From CALKJU01 sp046349355 (GTDB lineage: Bacteria; Pseudomonadota; Alphaproteobacteria; Geminicoccales; Geminicoccaceae), in assembly GCA_046349355.1 (NCBI GenBank), contig JAXMCM010000023.1:1-64000 (forward strand): a stretch of DNA of 64,000 bases. Direction: 5' to 3'. Made by a program: the position numbers and the translations under genes. The notes below the pieces were generated by a model that ran no database searches, was not told the DNA's origin, and saw only the letters and a program-made list of their open reading frames with translations. The stretch's first letter is position 1. Every line of letters begins with the position of its first letter. Shown here in pieces: positions 1-8,638 of this stretch.

Positions 1-1
1 C

Positions 2-415
2 ACCGTCCCGGCCAAGGTCCAGGGCCGCTCGCTGCTGCCCCTGCTCGGCGCCGCGCCGCCGGCCGAGTCCGTGTGGCGCCAGGCCGTGCTGCTCACCTAC
101 AAGCCCGGCACCCCGCCGCCGCCGCCCGCGACGCCGCCGGCGGTGACGACCGCCTATGCCTGCGTCCCGACCGCGACGCCGGTCAGCAAGGTGCCCGAAT
201 GGTGGGGCGTGCGCACGCTGCGCTACACCTATGTCGAGTACATCAACGGCGACCGCGAGCTCTACGACAACCAGGCCGACCCGCTGCAGCTGCGCAACCT
301 CTACTGCTCGGCCGACGCCGCCCTGAAGGCCGACCTCGGCGCCGCCATCACCCGGCTGCGCGCCTGCACCGACGGGGCCAGCTGCCGTGCAGCGGAAAAG
401 GTGACGGCACCCTAG
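2..415 (+). CDS. Sulfatase family protein, C-terminal fragment
   Basis: The 5' end lies outside the window; about 137 codons remain. The reading frame is open from base 2 and ends at the TAG at 413-415. The fragment carries the usual tail of secreted N-acetylglucosamine-6-sulfatase-like or arylsulfatase-like enzymes: a VQGRSLLPLL-type segment, then YVEYINGDRELYDNQADP followed by LRNLY and two late cysteines (positions about 117 and 123). These sulfatases hydrolyse sulfate esters in the periplasm or outside the cell. The catalytic formylglycine motif would be upstream and cannot be checked. A Pro-rich insert (about residues 34-44) is unusual. The gene converges with crcB and overlaps it by 4 bases. 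An alternative is another alkaline-phosphatase-superfamily hydrolase. Confidence 0.7.
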   Translation, partial: TVPAKVQGRSLLPLLGAAPPAESVWRQAVLLTYKPGTPPPPPATPPAVTTAYACVPTATPVSKVPEWWGVRTLRYTYVEYINGDRELYDNQADPLQLRNLYCSADAALKADLGAAITRLRACTDGASCRAAEKVTAP

Positions 416-798
416 CGGGCCAATGCCGCGCCGGCGACGTAGCCCAGCCACACGCCGGCGAGGCAGAGCCCGACCGACAGGGCGACGTAGGCCAGCGCCC
501 ACGCCGCCTGGCCCTCGCGCAGGAGCATCAGCGTCTGCAGGCTGAAGGCGGAGAAGGTGGTGAAGCCGCCGCACAGCCCGGCGGTGACGAACACCAGCCA
601 TTCCGGGGCCATGACGAAGCGGCTGTCCGGCGCGCCCAGCGCGGCGAACAGGCCGATCACCGCCGAGCCCAGGATGTTGATCAGCAGGGTCGCCCACGGA
701 AAGTCGGCACCGGCGATCGCCGAGACGACGATGGTCAGGCCGTAGCGGGCGACGCTGCCGATGGCGCCACCGATCGCGACCGCAATCCAGGCGTTCAC
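412..798 (-). CDS. crcB: Fluoride exporter CrcB/FluC
   Basis: A 128-residue four-helix membrane protein, the normal length for the dual-topology fluoride channel that exports fluoride from the cytoplasm as a dimer. Visible family motifs are GGAIGSVARYGLT near the N terminus, the LLINILGSAVIG segment with the conserved Asn, and GLCGGFTTFSAFSLQT, the Phe-box/Thr region lining the pore. The start is a GTG at 798 with a GGAGGGA Shine-Dalgarno about a dozen bases upstream. It is transcribed divergently from the ATP-grasp gene. I looked for the fluoride riboswitch in the short upstream region and did not see its conserved core, so fluoride-responsive control is not supported here. Confidence 0.93.
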   Translation of the reverse strand: MNAWIAVAIGGAIGSVARYGLTIVVSAIAGADFPWATLLINILGSAVIGLFAALGAPDSRFVMAPEWLVFVTAGLCGGFTTFSAFSLQTLMLLREGQAAWALAYVALSVGLCLAGVWLGYVAGAALAR

Positions 799-893
799 CG
801 CGAGCCGCTCCCTCCTGCCGGCGCAGGCGTGACCCCGCCGCCGCGCCGTGGACAGCGTGGCAGGCTTCGTGCATCCGTGCGCGCGAGGTGAGC

Positions 894-3488
894 ATGGCGG
901 TCGCGGTGGACAGGGTCGAGGAGAAACAGCCGGTGCTGGCCGGGCTCGGGCTGGCGGGCCTGCCGCCGGCCTTCGCCGCCTACGCCAGCCGCCTGCGCGG
1001 CTTCGACGAGATGGTCGACGGCGAGGGCCGCATCCGTCCGCACTGGCAGACCTTCGCCGAGGGCTGGGCGCGGATGGGCCCGGCCGGCTGGCAGGCCGCC
1101 GCCGACAGCACCAAGCGGCTGCTGCGCGAGAGCGGCATCGCCTTCAATGTCTACGCCGATCCCGACGACCGGGCGCACGCCTGGCGGCTCGACCTCGTCC
1201 CGGTGCTGCTTCACGAGGCAGAGTGGCGCACCGTCGAGCAAGGGCTGATCCAGCGCGCCCGGCTCGTCGAGGCGGTGCTGCAGGACATCCATGGCGACGC
1301 CCGGCTGCTGCGCGACGGCCTGCTGCCGGCGTCGATGGTGTTCGGCAGCGACGACTTCCTGCGGCCGGCGGTGCGTCCGGCCAAGCCGGTCAGCCCGCTG
1401 CTCTACACCTATGCCTGCGACATCGCCCGCACCGCCGACGGCCGCTGGGTGGTGCTCGCCGACCAGACCGATATCGCACTGGGCAACGGCTACCTGCTGG
1501 GCTCGCGCGTAGCGCTGAGCCACGGCCTCGCCGAGCTGTTCAACGACTGCAACACCCGCCGCCTCGCCGGGCACTACATGGCGCTGCAGCAGAGCCTGCA
1601 GCAGGCCAGCCCGCGCACCGACGGCCGGATGGTCGTGCTGAGCGCCGGCCCCGGCAACCCCTCCTACTTCAGCAACGCCTACCTCGCCCGCTACCTCGGC
1701 TACACCCTGGCCGAGAGCGGCGACCTCACCGTCCGCGACAATGCCGTCTTCCTGAAGACGCTGGACGGGCTGCAGCGCGTCGCGGTGATCGTCCGCAAGC
1801 TGCCCGGCCGGGCCTGCGACCCGCTGATGCTGCCGGGCGGCGGCTTCCTCGGCGTCGCCGGCCTCGCCCAGGCCGCCCGTACGGGCCGGGTGGTGCTGGC
1901 CAACGGCCTCGGCAGCGGCGTGCTGCACAACCGGGCGCTGGCGGCGTTCGCCCCCAAGCTCTGCCGCCGCCTGCTGCGCGAGGGCCTGATCCTCGAGGAT
2001 GCGCCGACCCTGTGGCTGGGCGACGCGAAGCAGCGCGCCGCGGCCATGGAGCGTCTGGCCGGCCTGCGCATCGGCCAGGTCACCCAGCGCAGCGATCCCG
2101 GCGAGGCGATGCCGACCCTCGACGGCGCGGCGCTCACCGGCGACGCCCTCGACAGCTTCCTCGCCCGGCTCGACCGCGAGGGCCATCGCCTCGTCGCCCA
2201 GGAGCCGGTCCGGCTGGCGACCACGCCGTCGCTGGACGGCGACCGCCTGGTGCCGACCCCGTTCGCCATCCGCTGCTACGTCGCCTGGACCGAGAACGGC
2301 TACCGCGTCCTGCCGGGCGGCCTCGTCCGCCTGTCCGGCGAGTCGACCACGGTCGGCCTGCCCAACGGCTTCGGCAGCAAGGACCTCTGGGTCGTCGGCG
2401 ACGCCGCCGAGCCGGCGCAGCCCAGCCTGCTGCGCAACACCATGGCCGAGGTGCACCTGCGCCGTACCGGCCGGGACCTGCTGTCGCGCACCGCCGACAA
2501 CCTGTTCTGGCTCGGCCGCTACGCCGAGCGGACCGAGGGCACCATGCGCCTGCTGCGCAGCGTGCTCGGCCGGATCCTCGAGGACTCCCGCCCCGACGCC
2601 CAGCCGGTGCTGCTGCAGCGCACCCTCGACGTGGTCTTCGACAAGCTGGCGGGGCCGCGGCCGACGCCGGTGGCCGGCTGGCCGCAGAAGACGCTCGAGG
2701 ACCAGATCGCCCTGCTGATGTTCCAGCCGGACCGGGCCTACGGCCTGCGCGAGTGCCTCGATCACCTGCACCGCACGGCGACGCTGGTCCGCGACCAGAT
2801 CAGCCACGACGCCTGGCGGATGCTCAACGCCCTGCACATCGACCGCCGCTGGCGCGAGCCGCGCGGCCGCATCCTCGCGCCGCAGGCGCTCGAGCTGCTC
2901 GACGACGGGGTCCGCGCGCTGAGCGCCTTCGCCGGCACCGAAGCCGAGAACATGACCCGCAACTTCGCCTGGCGCTTCCTCGAGATGGGGCGCCGGCTGG
3001 AGCGCGGCGGGCATCTCGTCGACCTCGTCCGCGGCCTCGTCCTGTCCAGCCCCGATCCCGAGAACGACGGCAGCCTGCGGCTGCTGCTCGAGCTCGGCGA
3101 CAGCTTCATGACCTACCGCTCGCGCTACGTGATGACGCCGCTGCTGGCGCCGGTGATCGACCTCCTGCTGCTCGACGAGACCAACCCGCGCGCCCTCGCC
3201 TTCCAGCTCGGCGAGATCGACGTCCATTTCGGCTTCCTGCCAAGCGAGGGGCCGCACCGCTCGGCCGAGCAGCGCCTCGTGCTGCGCCTCCTGACCGAGC
3301 TGCGCCTGGCCGATCTCGGCCAGCTGCTGCAGCGCGACGTCGCCGGCGAGCTGCCCGAGCTGGCCGACCTGCTGACCCGCTGCTCGGCCGCCCTGCCGGA
3401 ACTCTCCGACATCATCGCCCGGGCGCATTTCGCCCATGCCGAGACGCCGCTGCTCACCCTCGCCATGCGGCGGAGGGACGAGCCGTGA
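894..3488 (+). CDS. Fused circularly permuted ATP-grasp / alpha-E protein
   Basis: An 864-residue fusion. Residues about 1-525 match the circularly permuted ATP-grasp type 2 family (DUF404/DUF407), predicted peptide-bond-forming ligases. From about residue 528 (LLSRTADNLFWLGRYAERTE) it continues as a DUF403/alpha-E helical domain to the end. The two are often separate adjacent genes; here they are one polypeptide. ATG 894 is preferred over GTG 888 because GAGG sits five bases upstream of the ATG. The next gene, a transglutaminase, starts inside its stop codon, which suggests coupled translation. These families cluster with the proteasome-like peptidase Anbu in many proteobacteria and are predicted to make or remove a peptide modification; no Anbu gene lies next to this copy. 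Confidence 0.88.
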   Translation: MAVAVDRVEEKQPVLAGLGLAGLPPAFAAYASRLRGFDEMVDGEGRIRPHWQTFAEGWARMGPAGWQAAADSTKRLLRESGIAFNVYADPDDRAHAWRLDLVPVLLHEAEWRTVEQGLIQRARLVEAVLQDIHGDARLLRDGLLPASMVFGSDDFLRPAVRPAKPVSPLLYTYACDIARTADGRWVVLADQTDIALGNGYLLGSRVALSHGLAELFNDCNTRRLAGHYMALQQSLQQASPRTDGRMVVLSAGPGNPSYFSNAYLARYLGYTLAESGDLTVRDNAVFLKTLDGLQRVAVIVRKLPGRACDPLMLPGGGFLGVAGLAQAARTGRVVLANGLGSGVLHNRALAAFAPKLCRRLLREGLILEDAPTLWLGDAKQRAAAMERLAGLRIGQVTQRSDPGEAMPTLDGAALTGDALDSFLARLDREGHRLVAQEPVRLATTPSLDGDRLVPTPFAIRCYVAWTENGYRVLPGGLVRLSGESTTVGLPNGFGSKDLWVVGDAAEPAQPSLLRNTMAEVHLRRTGRDLLSRTADNLFWLGRYAERTEGTMRLLRSVLGRILEDSRPDAQPVLLQRTLDVVFDKLAGPRPTPVAGWPQKTLEDQIALLMFQPDRAYGLRECLDHLHRTATLVRDQISHDAWRMLNALHIDRRWREPRGRILAPQALELLDDGVRALSAFAGTEAENMTRNFAWRFLEMGRRLERGGHLVDLVRGLVLSSPDPENDGSLRLLLELGDSFMTYRSRYVMTPLLAPVIDLLLLDETNPRALAFQLGEIDVHFGFLPSEGPHRSAEQRLVLRLLTELRLADLGQLLQRDVAGELPELADLLTRCSAALPELSDIIARAHFAHAETPLLTLAMRRRDEP

Positions 3489-4408
3489 TCTACGAGGTCA
3501 GCCACCGCACCGTGTACCGCTACGAGCAGCCGGTCTCGATCTCGCATCACCTGCTGCACCTGACGCCGCGGCTGTGCCCGCGCCAGGTCACCGGCGAGAG
3601 CGCCCTCGAGGTCCACCCGGCCCCCAGCGTGCGCCACGAGGACACCGACTACTTCGGCAACCCGATCACCTTCCTCACCGTGCAGCAGAGCCACAAGGAG
3701 CTGACGCTGCACACCCTGAGCTTCATCGACGTCAAGCCGCCCGAGCCGCCGGAGCCGTCGGCGACCCCGCCGTGGGACGACGTCGTCGCCGTGCTCGACG
3801 AGGACCGTTCCGCCGAGACCCTCGACGCGCTGCAGTACCGCTACGCGTCGATGCACACGCCGATCGACGACGACCTCAAGGCCTACGCCCAGATCTCGTT
3901 CCGGCCGCGCCGGCCGGTGCTCGAGGCGGCGCGCGAGCTGACCCACCGGATCAACCGCGACTTCCTCTACGATACCCGCGCCACCAGCATCGGCACGCCG
4001 GTCACCGAGGTGTTCCGGATGCGGCGCGGCGTCTGCCAGGACTTCGCGCACCTGCAGCTGGCCTGCCTGCGCAGCCTCGGCCTCGCCGCCCGTTATGTCA
4101 GCGGTTACCTGCTGACCCGCCCGGCCGAGGGCAAGGAGAAGCTGGTCGGGGCCGATGCCAGCCATGCCTGGCTGGCGATCTGGGTGCCCGGCCACGGCTG
4201 GGTCGATCTCGACCCGACCAACGACCTGATCCCGAAGGACGAGCACATCACGCTCGCCTGGGGTCGCGACTATGGCGACGTCAGCCCGGTGCAGGGGATC
4301 ATGTTCGGCGGCGGGGCCCATACCGTCAGCGTCGCGGTCGACGTGACCCGGCTGGACCCCACCGCCGTGCTCAGCGCCGGCCGCGAGGTCACCGCGACCG
4401 CCAAGTAG
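3485..4408 (+). CDS. Transglutaminase-like peptidase (Anbu-cluster type)
   Basis: A 307-residue cytoplasmic protein with no signal peptide. The N-terminal half is the bacterial transglutaminase N domain (starting IYEVSHRTVYRYEQPV) and the C-terminal half the transglutaminase core. The catalytic triad is visible: Cys184 in RRGVCQDFAH, His227 in ASHAWLAIW and Asp243 in DLDPTND. The family cleaves or transfers peptide/isopeptide bonds. The start is GTG 3485, overlapping the stop codon of the ATP-grasp/alpha-E gene (GTGA). The pair likely acts on a common peptide-type modification; the substrate is unknown. Confidence 0.9.
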   Translation: MIYEVSHRTVYRYEQPVSISHHLLHLTPRLCPRQVTGESALEVHPAPSVRHEDTDYFGNPITFLTVQQSHKELTLHTLSFIDVKPPEPPEPSATPPWDDVVAVLDEDRSAETLDALQYRYASMHTPIDDDLKAYAQISFRPRRPVLEAARELTHRINRDFLYDTRATSIGTPVTEVFRMRRGVCQDFAHLQLACLRSLGLAARYVSGYLLTRPAEGKEKLVGADASHAWLAIWVPGHGWVDLDPTNDLIPKDEHITLAWGRDYGDVSPVQGIMFGGGAHTVSVAVDVTRLDPTAVLSAGREVTATAK

Positions 4409-4418
4409 GCCCGGTCCG

Positions 4419-4880
4419 TCAGGGGCCGACGAAGCCCAGCGGCGGATGCGGCGGCGATGCCGCCGCCGCGCCGGCAAGGTCGATCCGTTCCTCGCGCAGC
4501 ACGGCCCGCGCGTCCTGCAGCCAGCGCGTCACCACCGGCGCGGCGCCGCGCTGCTGCTGGAGCTGCCGCTCGACCAGCTTCAGCGCCTGCCGGTCGGCCG
4601 CCGCCAGCATCGCCCGGTCGCCGCGCAGGGTGTTGCGCGAGCCCAGCCGGTGCCGCCGTGCCGCCGTGCGCAGCAGCTGCTCGCCGTCGAGATCGCCGCC
4701 CGACACGCCGTCGGCGTCGATCAGGCCCAGGGCCAGCTCGAGGCGGACCTGCCAGGCCCGCAGCAGGCGGTTGCGCAGGGCCGGCCCCGGCCGGCCGACC
4801 GCTTCCTCCCGCCACGCCCAGGCCGCCTCGAGCAGGGCCTCGGCGACGGGCTCGAGGCTGGCCGAGCGGAGCGGCCTCAT
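4419..4880 (-). CDS. Hypothetical helical protein, coupled to PhnA-like gene
   Basis: A 153-residue cytoplasmic protein that I do not recognise. It is mostly alpha-helical and rich in Arg, Leu and Ala, beginning MRPLRSASLEPVAEAL, with no membrane segment, and it ends in a Pro/Gly-rich tail. The start ATG at 4880 overlaps the stop of the upstream membrane protein gene by ATGA, which is the main reason to believe it is real and to choose this start. It is therefore probably made together with the membrane protein. It converges with the transglutaminase gene, 10 bases away. Confidence 0.65.
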   Translation of the reverse strand: MRPLRSASLEPVAEALLEAAWAWREEAVGRPGPALRNRLLRAWQVRLELALGLIDADGVSGGDLDGEQLLRTAARRHRLGSRNTLRGDRAMLAAADRQALKLVERQLQQQRGAAPVVTRWLQDARAVLREERIDLAGAAAASPPHPPLGFVGP

Positions 4881-5800
4881 GCCCGCACCAGCCGCTCGGC
4901 GTAGACGTCGCGGCGCTGCGCCCCCATCGAGCCGCCGGCGGCGGCGGCGATGGCGCCCAGCAGCAGCGCGGCGAACGCGAGGTAGGAGGCGGTGGACGCG
5001 CCGCTCGCCGTCTCCTCGGCCGCGCTGGTCGCCGTCTGCACGGCGGCGTCGCGGGTCTCGCGCACCTGCGCCTGCAGCTCGTCGAGCCGCCGCTGCGCCT
5101 CGTCGCGCGGGATGCGCAGCTGCGCCGCCATGATGTCGACGACCCGGTCCTGCGCCTGCTGCGCCGGCTGCCCGTCGCCGATCATCTGCGGCAGGAGGCG
5201 GGCGATCTCGGCCTGCGCATCCTCCGGCGACAGCAGGGCCGGATCGCCGCTCGGGCGCAGCAGCGCGCGGGCGCGGTCCATGATCTGCTCGGGCGAGACG
5301 TTGGCCGCCACCTGCGGGGCCGCCGCCTGGATGCCCTGCCCGGCGGCAGAGGCCGCGGTCGAGGCGACCGAGCCCACCATGCTGAAGGCACCGCCGATCA
5401 GCGTGCCCAGGGCGGTGGTGAGCAGGTAGAAGGTCAGCAGCAGCGTCACGCCCCAGGTGACGACGCCGTGCAGCATGCCGTCGAAGCGCAGCGTGTTGCC
5501 GGCGAGCCAGGCCGCCGTGTAGCCGCCGGCGACCAGCGCGATCAGGTTGCTGACCAGCCACCACAGGCCGGCGCCGATGCCGAAGGCACTGCCCTCGGGC
5601 GTGCCGCCCGTGGCCGGCTCGAGCATGTCGAAGCCGATGCCGGCGCCGAGCAGCGCCAGCAGCATCTGGACGGCGATGGCGACGACGACGCCGGCGAAGA
5701 TCGCCGCCCAGGAGACGCGCTTGACCGCCGGGCTCTGGGCATCGTCGGGCACGCCGACGCTGCCGGAGAGCGGGCGGTCGGGATAGGTGGCCCTTGCCAT
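4877..5800 (-). CDS. Multi-pass membrane protein, PhnA-like family
   Basis: A 307-residue inner-membrane protein. Hydrophobic helices lie at about residues 28-50, 77-98 and 105-135, followed by a long helical Ala/Gln/Arg-rich soluble segment (about 140-265) and a final helix near 275-297. The repeated AxFAGVVVAIxxQxLLxxLGxGIG and GAGLWWLVSNLIALxxGGYTAAWLAG patterns resemble a family that databases often call PhnA-like in rhizobia and relatives; no phosphonate role is implied. ATG 5798-5800 was chosen because the conserved sequence begins shortly after it; the frame stays open further upstream. The downstream hypothetical gene overlaps by ATGA. The neighbouring DUF892 protein suggests an envelope or general-stress setting. 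Confidence 0.75.
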   Translation of the reverse strand: MARATYPDRPLSGSVGVPDDAQSPAVKRVSWAAIFAGVVVAIAVQMLLALLGAGIGFDMLEPATGGTPEGSAFGIGAGLWWLVSNLIALVAGGYTAAWLAGNTLRFDGMLHGVVTWGVTLLLTFYLLTTALGTLIGGAFSMVGSVASTAASAAGQGIQAAAPQVAANVSPEQIMDRARALLRPSGDPALLSPEDAQAEIARLLPQMIGDGQPAQQAQDRVVDIMAAQLRIPRDEAQRRLDELQAQVRETRDAAVQTATSAAEETASGASTASYLAFAALLLGAIAAAAGGSMGAQRRDVYAERLVRA

Positions 5801-5921
5801 GGTCGAGACCTCGTTGACAGCACCGTCGGCAGCGACGGCGTGAAGGAAGGAACGGCCGCGCCGGGGCGGCGGGCCGGCCGCTCGCCGCCTCGCCACCCCG
5901 GCGCGGCCGAGGGGATGCACG

Positions 5922-6464
5922 TCAGGCGGCGGCGGTGCGCCGGCCGCGGCCACCGGCCTGGGTGGCGGTACCGCCGCTGCCGGCCTGCTGGTTGACGCAG
6001 GTCAGCGCCAGCTCGTTCAGCTTGCGGTCGGCGGTCTTCTCCTCCTCGAGCGTCTGCTTGAGGATCTCGGCCGCGTCCCGGTGGCCGAGCTGGGCGGCCA
6101 GCGCGACGAGCGAGCCGTAGGCGGCGATCTCGTAGTGCTCGACCTTCTGCGCGCCGATGATCAGGCCGGCGTCGAGGACCTCGGGGTCCTTGACCTCGTC
6201 GATCATGGTGCGGCCCTCCTCGATCAGGCCCTCCATCGCCTCGCAGCGCTTGGCGCGCTTGCCGAGCTCGAGCATCTCGAACACCTGGTCGAGCCGCTCG
6301 ACCTGGCCCTTGGTCTCCTCGAGATGGTTGGCGATGGCGTCGCGCAGCTGCGGCGTGGTCGCCGCCCTGGCCATCTTCGGCAGCGCTTTCACCAGCTGCT
6401 TCTCGGCATGGTAGATGTCGCGGAGCTCCTCGACGAACAGCTCCTGGATCGTGTTGACGCTCAT
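5922..6464 (-). CDS. DUF892 / YciE-YciF ferritin-like protein
   Basis: A 180-residue protein of the DUF892 family, the ferritin-like four-helix proteins represented by YciE and YciF. The opening TIQELFVEELRDIYHAEKQ is typical, and carboxylate/His pairs that could form a di-metal site recur in the helices (ELRDIYHAE, NHLEETKGQ, GAQKVEHYEIAAY, EEEKTADRKL). The C-terminal 25 residues are a Gly/Ala/Arg-rich tail. The family is induced by general and osmotic stress in several bacteria; its biochemical role is not settled. It stands alone on the minus strand, about 120 bases upstream of the PhnA-like gene. Confidence 0.88.
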   Translation of the reverse strand: MSVNTIQELFVEELRDIYHAEKQLVKALPKMARAATTPQLRDAIANHLEETKGQVERLDQVFEMLELGKRAKRCEAMEGLIEEGRTMIDEVKDPEVLDAGLIIGAQKVEHYEIAAYGSLVALAAQLGHRDAAEILKQTLEEEKTADRKLNELALTCVNQQAGSGGTATQAGGRGRRTAAA

Positions 6465-6695
6465 GCTCGCTCCCCGGCGGGTGATGGGATCTGGGACGCC
6501 GACCCCGGTCCGGGCCGCCCGGCGGCAGCCGTTCCGGCCTTGTCGGCACGCTGCCGCAACAACGCAGCCGGCAGGACCCGGTTCCGGCCGGTGCCGCCGC
6601 TCGACAGGCCCATCGCCGATCCGTCACGGAGCGCGCGCCACCCCGTCACCGTCGACCTGTAGGTCGCCGCCAGCCCCAATGACGGAGCGTGGTCC

Positions 6696-7406
6696 TTGCC
6701 ACTGGCGACCACCGACACGCTGATCGTCTCGGATCTCCACCTCGGGATCCCCGCCAGTCGTCCGGGTGCGTTGCTCGAGGTCCTCGAGGGCTGGCGCTTC
6801 GCCCGGCTGATCCTCCTCGGCGACATCTTCCACGACTTCGCCTTCGCCAATTTCGGCACCGACTGCTGGCGCCTGCTGCGCCACGTCCGCGGCCTCGCCC
6901 AGGACGGCGCCGCCGAGGTCGTCTGGATCAAGGGCAACCACGACCGCGACCTCGCCGAGCTGGTGCTGCGCCTCGTCGGCGTGCGGATGCGCGAGAGCTA
7001 CCGCTGGGACTGCGGCGGCCTCTCCCACCTCGCCCTGCACGGCGACCGCTTCGACCGCTTCATCACCAACCACCGCCGGCTCTGCCGGCGAATGTCGGCG
7101 CTCTACGGCTTCTGCCAGCGCCGGCTGTCGCGCGAGGGGCACTGGCCGGCGGCGCTCGACCGCTGGCACGGCCGGATGTTCGGCATCGGCGACGAGGTCG
7201 CCGGCCGCGCCGCCCGCTTCGCTGCCCGGCGTGCCGCCGACGTCGTCGTCTGCGGCCACACCCACGAGCCCGGCCACTGGCGCTTCGAGGGTCCGGACGG
7301 TTCGGCGCGCCCGGTCGACTACTACAATTCCGGGTCCTGGGTGGCCCGGCCCGCCAGCTTTCTCGCGGTCGATCCCGGCCGCGTGCGCATCGAACGCTGC
7401 CCCTGA
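6696..7406 (+). CDS. plcP: PlcP-like metallophosphoesterase (phospholipid phospholipase C)
   Basis: A 236-residue calcineurin-like metallophosphoesterase with all metal-binding motifs: DLHLG near the N terminus, GDIFHDF, GNHDRD and GHTHEP. It resembles UDP-2,3-diacylglucosamine hydrolase (LpxH). PlcP, the phospholipase C that phosphate-starved alphaproteobacteria and marine bacteria use to convert phosphatidylcholine/ethanolamine to diacylglycerol, belongs to this same superfamily and is commonly misannotated as LpxH. Directly downstream are btaA and btaB, which need diacylglycerol, so PlcP is the better call (inference from context). The start is TTG 6696, with GGAG eight bases upstream; no in-frame ATG exists nearby. 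If the context is misleading it would be a second LpxH-type enzyme. Confidence 0.65.
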   Translation: MPLATTDTLIVSDLHLGIPASRPGALLEVLEGWRFARLILLGDIFHDFAFANFGTDCWRLLRHVRGLAQDGAAEVVWIKGNHDRDLAELVLRLVGVRMRESYRWDCGGLSHLALHGDRFDRFITNHRRLCRRMSALYGFCQRRLSREGHWPAALDRWHGRMFGIGDEVAGRAARFAARRAADVVVCGHTHEPGHWRFEGPDGSARPVDYYNSGSWVARPASFLAVDPGRVRIERCP

Positions 7407-7426
7407 GGCAACCGGAGGACCACCCC

Positions 7427-8638
7427 TTGGCCCGATCCCTCGTCCTCGAAGCCGCCGCTTCCCGCCCGGCGACGACCGCCCGCGGCCTGCTCGAACGGCT
7501 GTTCGCGCGCGCCTTCGAGGGCCTCGTCTACCCGCAGATCTGGGAGGATCCGGCGGTCGACATGGAGGCGCTGGGGATCGGCCGGCAGACCCGGCTGATC
7601 ACCATCGCCTCCGGCGGCTGCAACGTGCTGAGCTACGCCGCCGCCCGGCCGGCCGAGATCATCGCGGTCGACCTTAACCCCCACCACATCGCGCTGCTGC
7701 GCCTCAAGATCGCCGCTGCCCGGGTGCTGCCCGACGGTGCCGCCTTCCAGCGCATGTTCGCCGACGCCGCGCACCCGGCCAATGCCCGGCTCTACGACCG
7801 CTGGCTGGCGCCGGTGCTCGACGCCGAGACCCGCGCCTACTGGAACGAGCGGCGCCTCGGCCGCCGCCGCATCGAGGTGTTCGGCCGCGGCTTCTACCGC
7901 ACCGGCCTGCTCGGCCGGACCATCGGCCTCGCCCACCTGATCTGCCGCCTGCACGGCCGGCGCCCGGACCGCATGCTCGACGCCCGCGACCTCGACGAGC
8001 AGGTCAGGCTGTACGAACGCGAGCTCGAGCCCCTGTTCCGCAGCCCCTTGGTCCGCGGCGCCTTCGCCCTGCCGGTCTCCTACTTCGGCCTCGGCATCCC
8101 GCCGGCCCAGCTCGAGGCGATGCGCGCCGACGCCGGCGGCGACATCGTCGCCCTGGTCCGCGACCGCGTCCGCCGCCTCGCCTGCGACTTCCCGGTCGAC
8201 GGCAACTACTTCGCCTGGCAGGCCTTCGGCCGCGGCTACGCCATGGACGGCGGCGGCCCGCTGCCGCCCTACCTCGAGCTCGAGCGCTTCCACGACGTCC
8301 GCGCCGGGGCGAAGGCGATCGCGCCGCGGCTCGCCTCGATGACCGCGACCCTGGCCGACCGCCCGGCCGCCAGCCTCGACGGCTTCGTCCTGCTCGACGC
8401 CCAGGACTGGATGACGCCCGAGCAGCTGGCCGCCCTGTGGACCGAGCTCGGCCGCACCGCCGCGCCGGGGGCGCGGGTGATCTTCCGCACCGCCGCCGCC
8501 GCCTCGCCGCTGGAGGCCGTGCTGCCGCCGGAGCTGCTGGCCGGCTGGACCTACGAGGCCGAGCGCAGCCGCGACCTGCACGCCCGCGACCGCTCCGCCA
8601 TCTATGGCGGCTTCCACCTCTACCGGAGGGCCGCATGA
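7427..8638 (+). CDS. btaA: BtaA: SAM:diacylglycerol 3-amino-3-carboxypropyltransferase
   Basis: A 403-residue DUF3419/BtaA-family protein. BtaA transfers the 3-amino-3-carboxypropyl group of S-adenosylmethionine to diacylglycerol, the first step of betaine-lipid (DGTS) synthesis. The family opening GLVYPQIWEDPAVDMEAL and the SAM-binding segment (ITIASGGCNVLSY followed by IIAVDLNPHHIALLRLK) are clear, and the length is close to that of the Rhodobacter enzyme. The start is TTG 7427, seven bases after GGAGGA; the open frame continues upstream but there overlaps the phosphoesterase gene. The stop overlaps btaB by ATGA. The enzyme probably works at the inner membrane. Confidence 0.9.
   Translation: MARSLVLEAAASRPATTARGLLERLFARAFEGLVYPQIWEDPAVDMEALGIGRQTRLITIASGGCNVLSYAAARPAEIIAVDLNPHHIALLRLKIAAARVLPDGAAFQRMFADAAHPANARLYDRWLAPVLDAETRAYWNERRLGRRRIEVFGRGFYRTGLLGRTIGLAHLICRLHGRRPDRMLDARDLDEQVRLYERELEPLFRSPLVRGAFALPVSYFGLGIPPAQLEAMRADAGGDIVALVRDRVRRLACDFPVDGNYFAWQAFGRGYAMDGGGPLPPYLELERFHDVRAGAKAIAPRLASMTATLADRPAASLDGFVLLDAQDWMTPEQLAALWTELGRTAAPGARVIFRTAAAASPLEAVLPPELLAGWTYEAERSRDLHARDRSAIYGGFHLYRRAA

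Noticed and set aside
799..893. Fluoride riboswitch before crcB
   Set aside because: The 95-base region lacks the conserved GATGG and GCTGATGA-type segments.
795..3437. 880-codon open frame on the minus strand opposite the ATP-grasp gene
   Set aside because: Antisense to a clear family member, low-complexity composition, no motifs.
6621..6649. Two CCGTCAC heptamers 22 bases apart upstream of the PlcP-like gene, as a possible Pho box
   Set aside because: The intervening 11-base register does not match, and the heptamers differ from CTGTCAT. Not enough to claim PhoB control.
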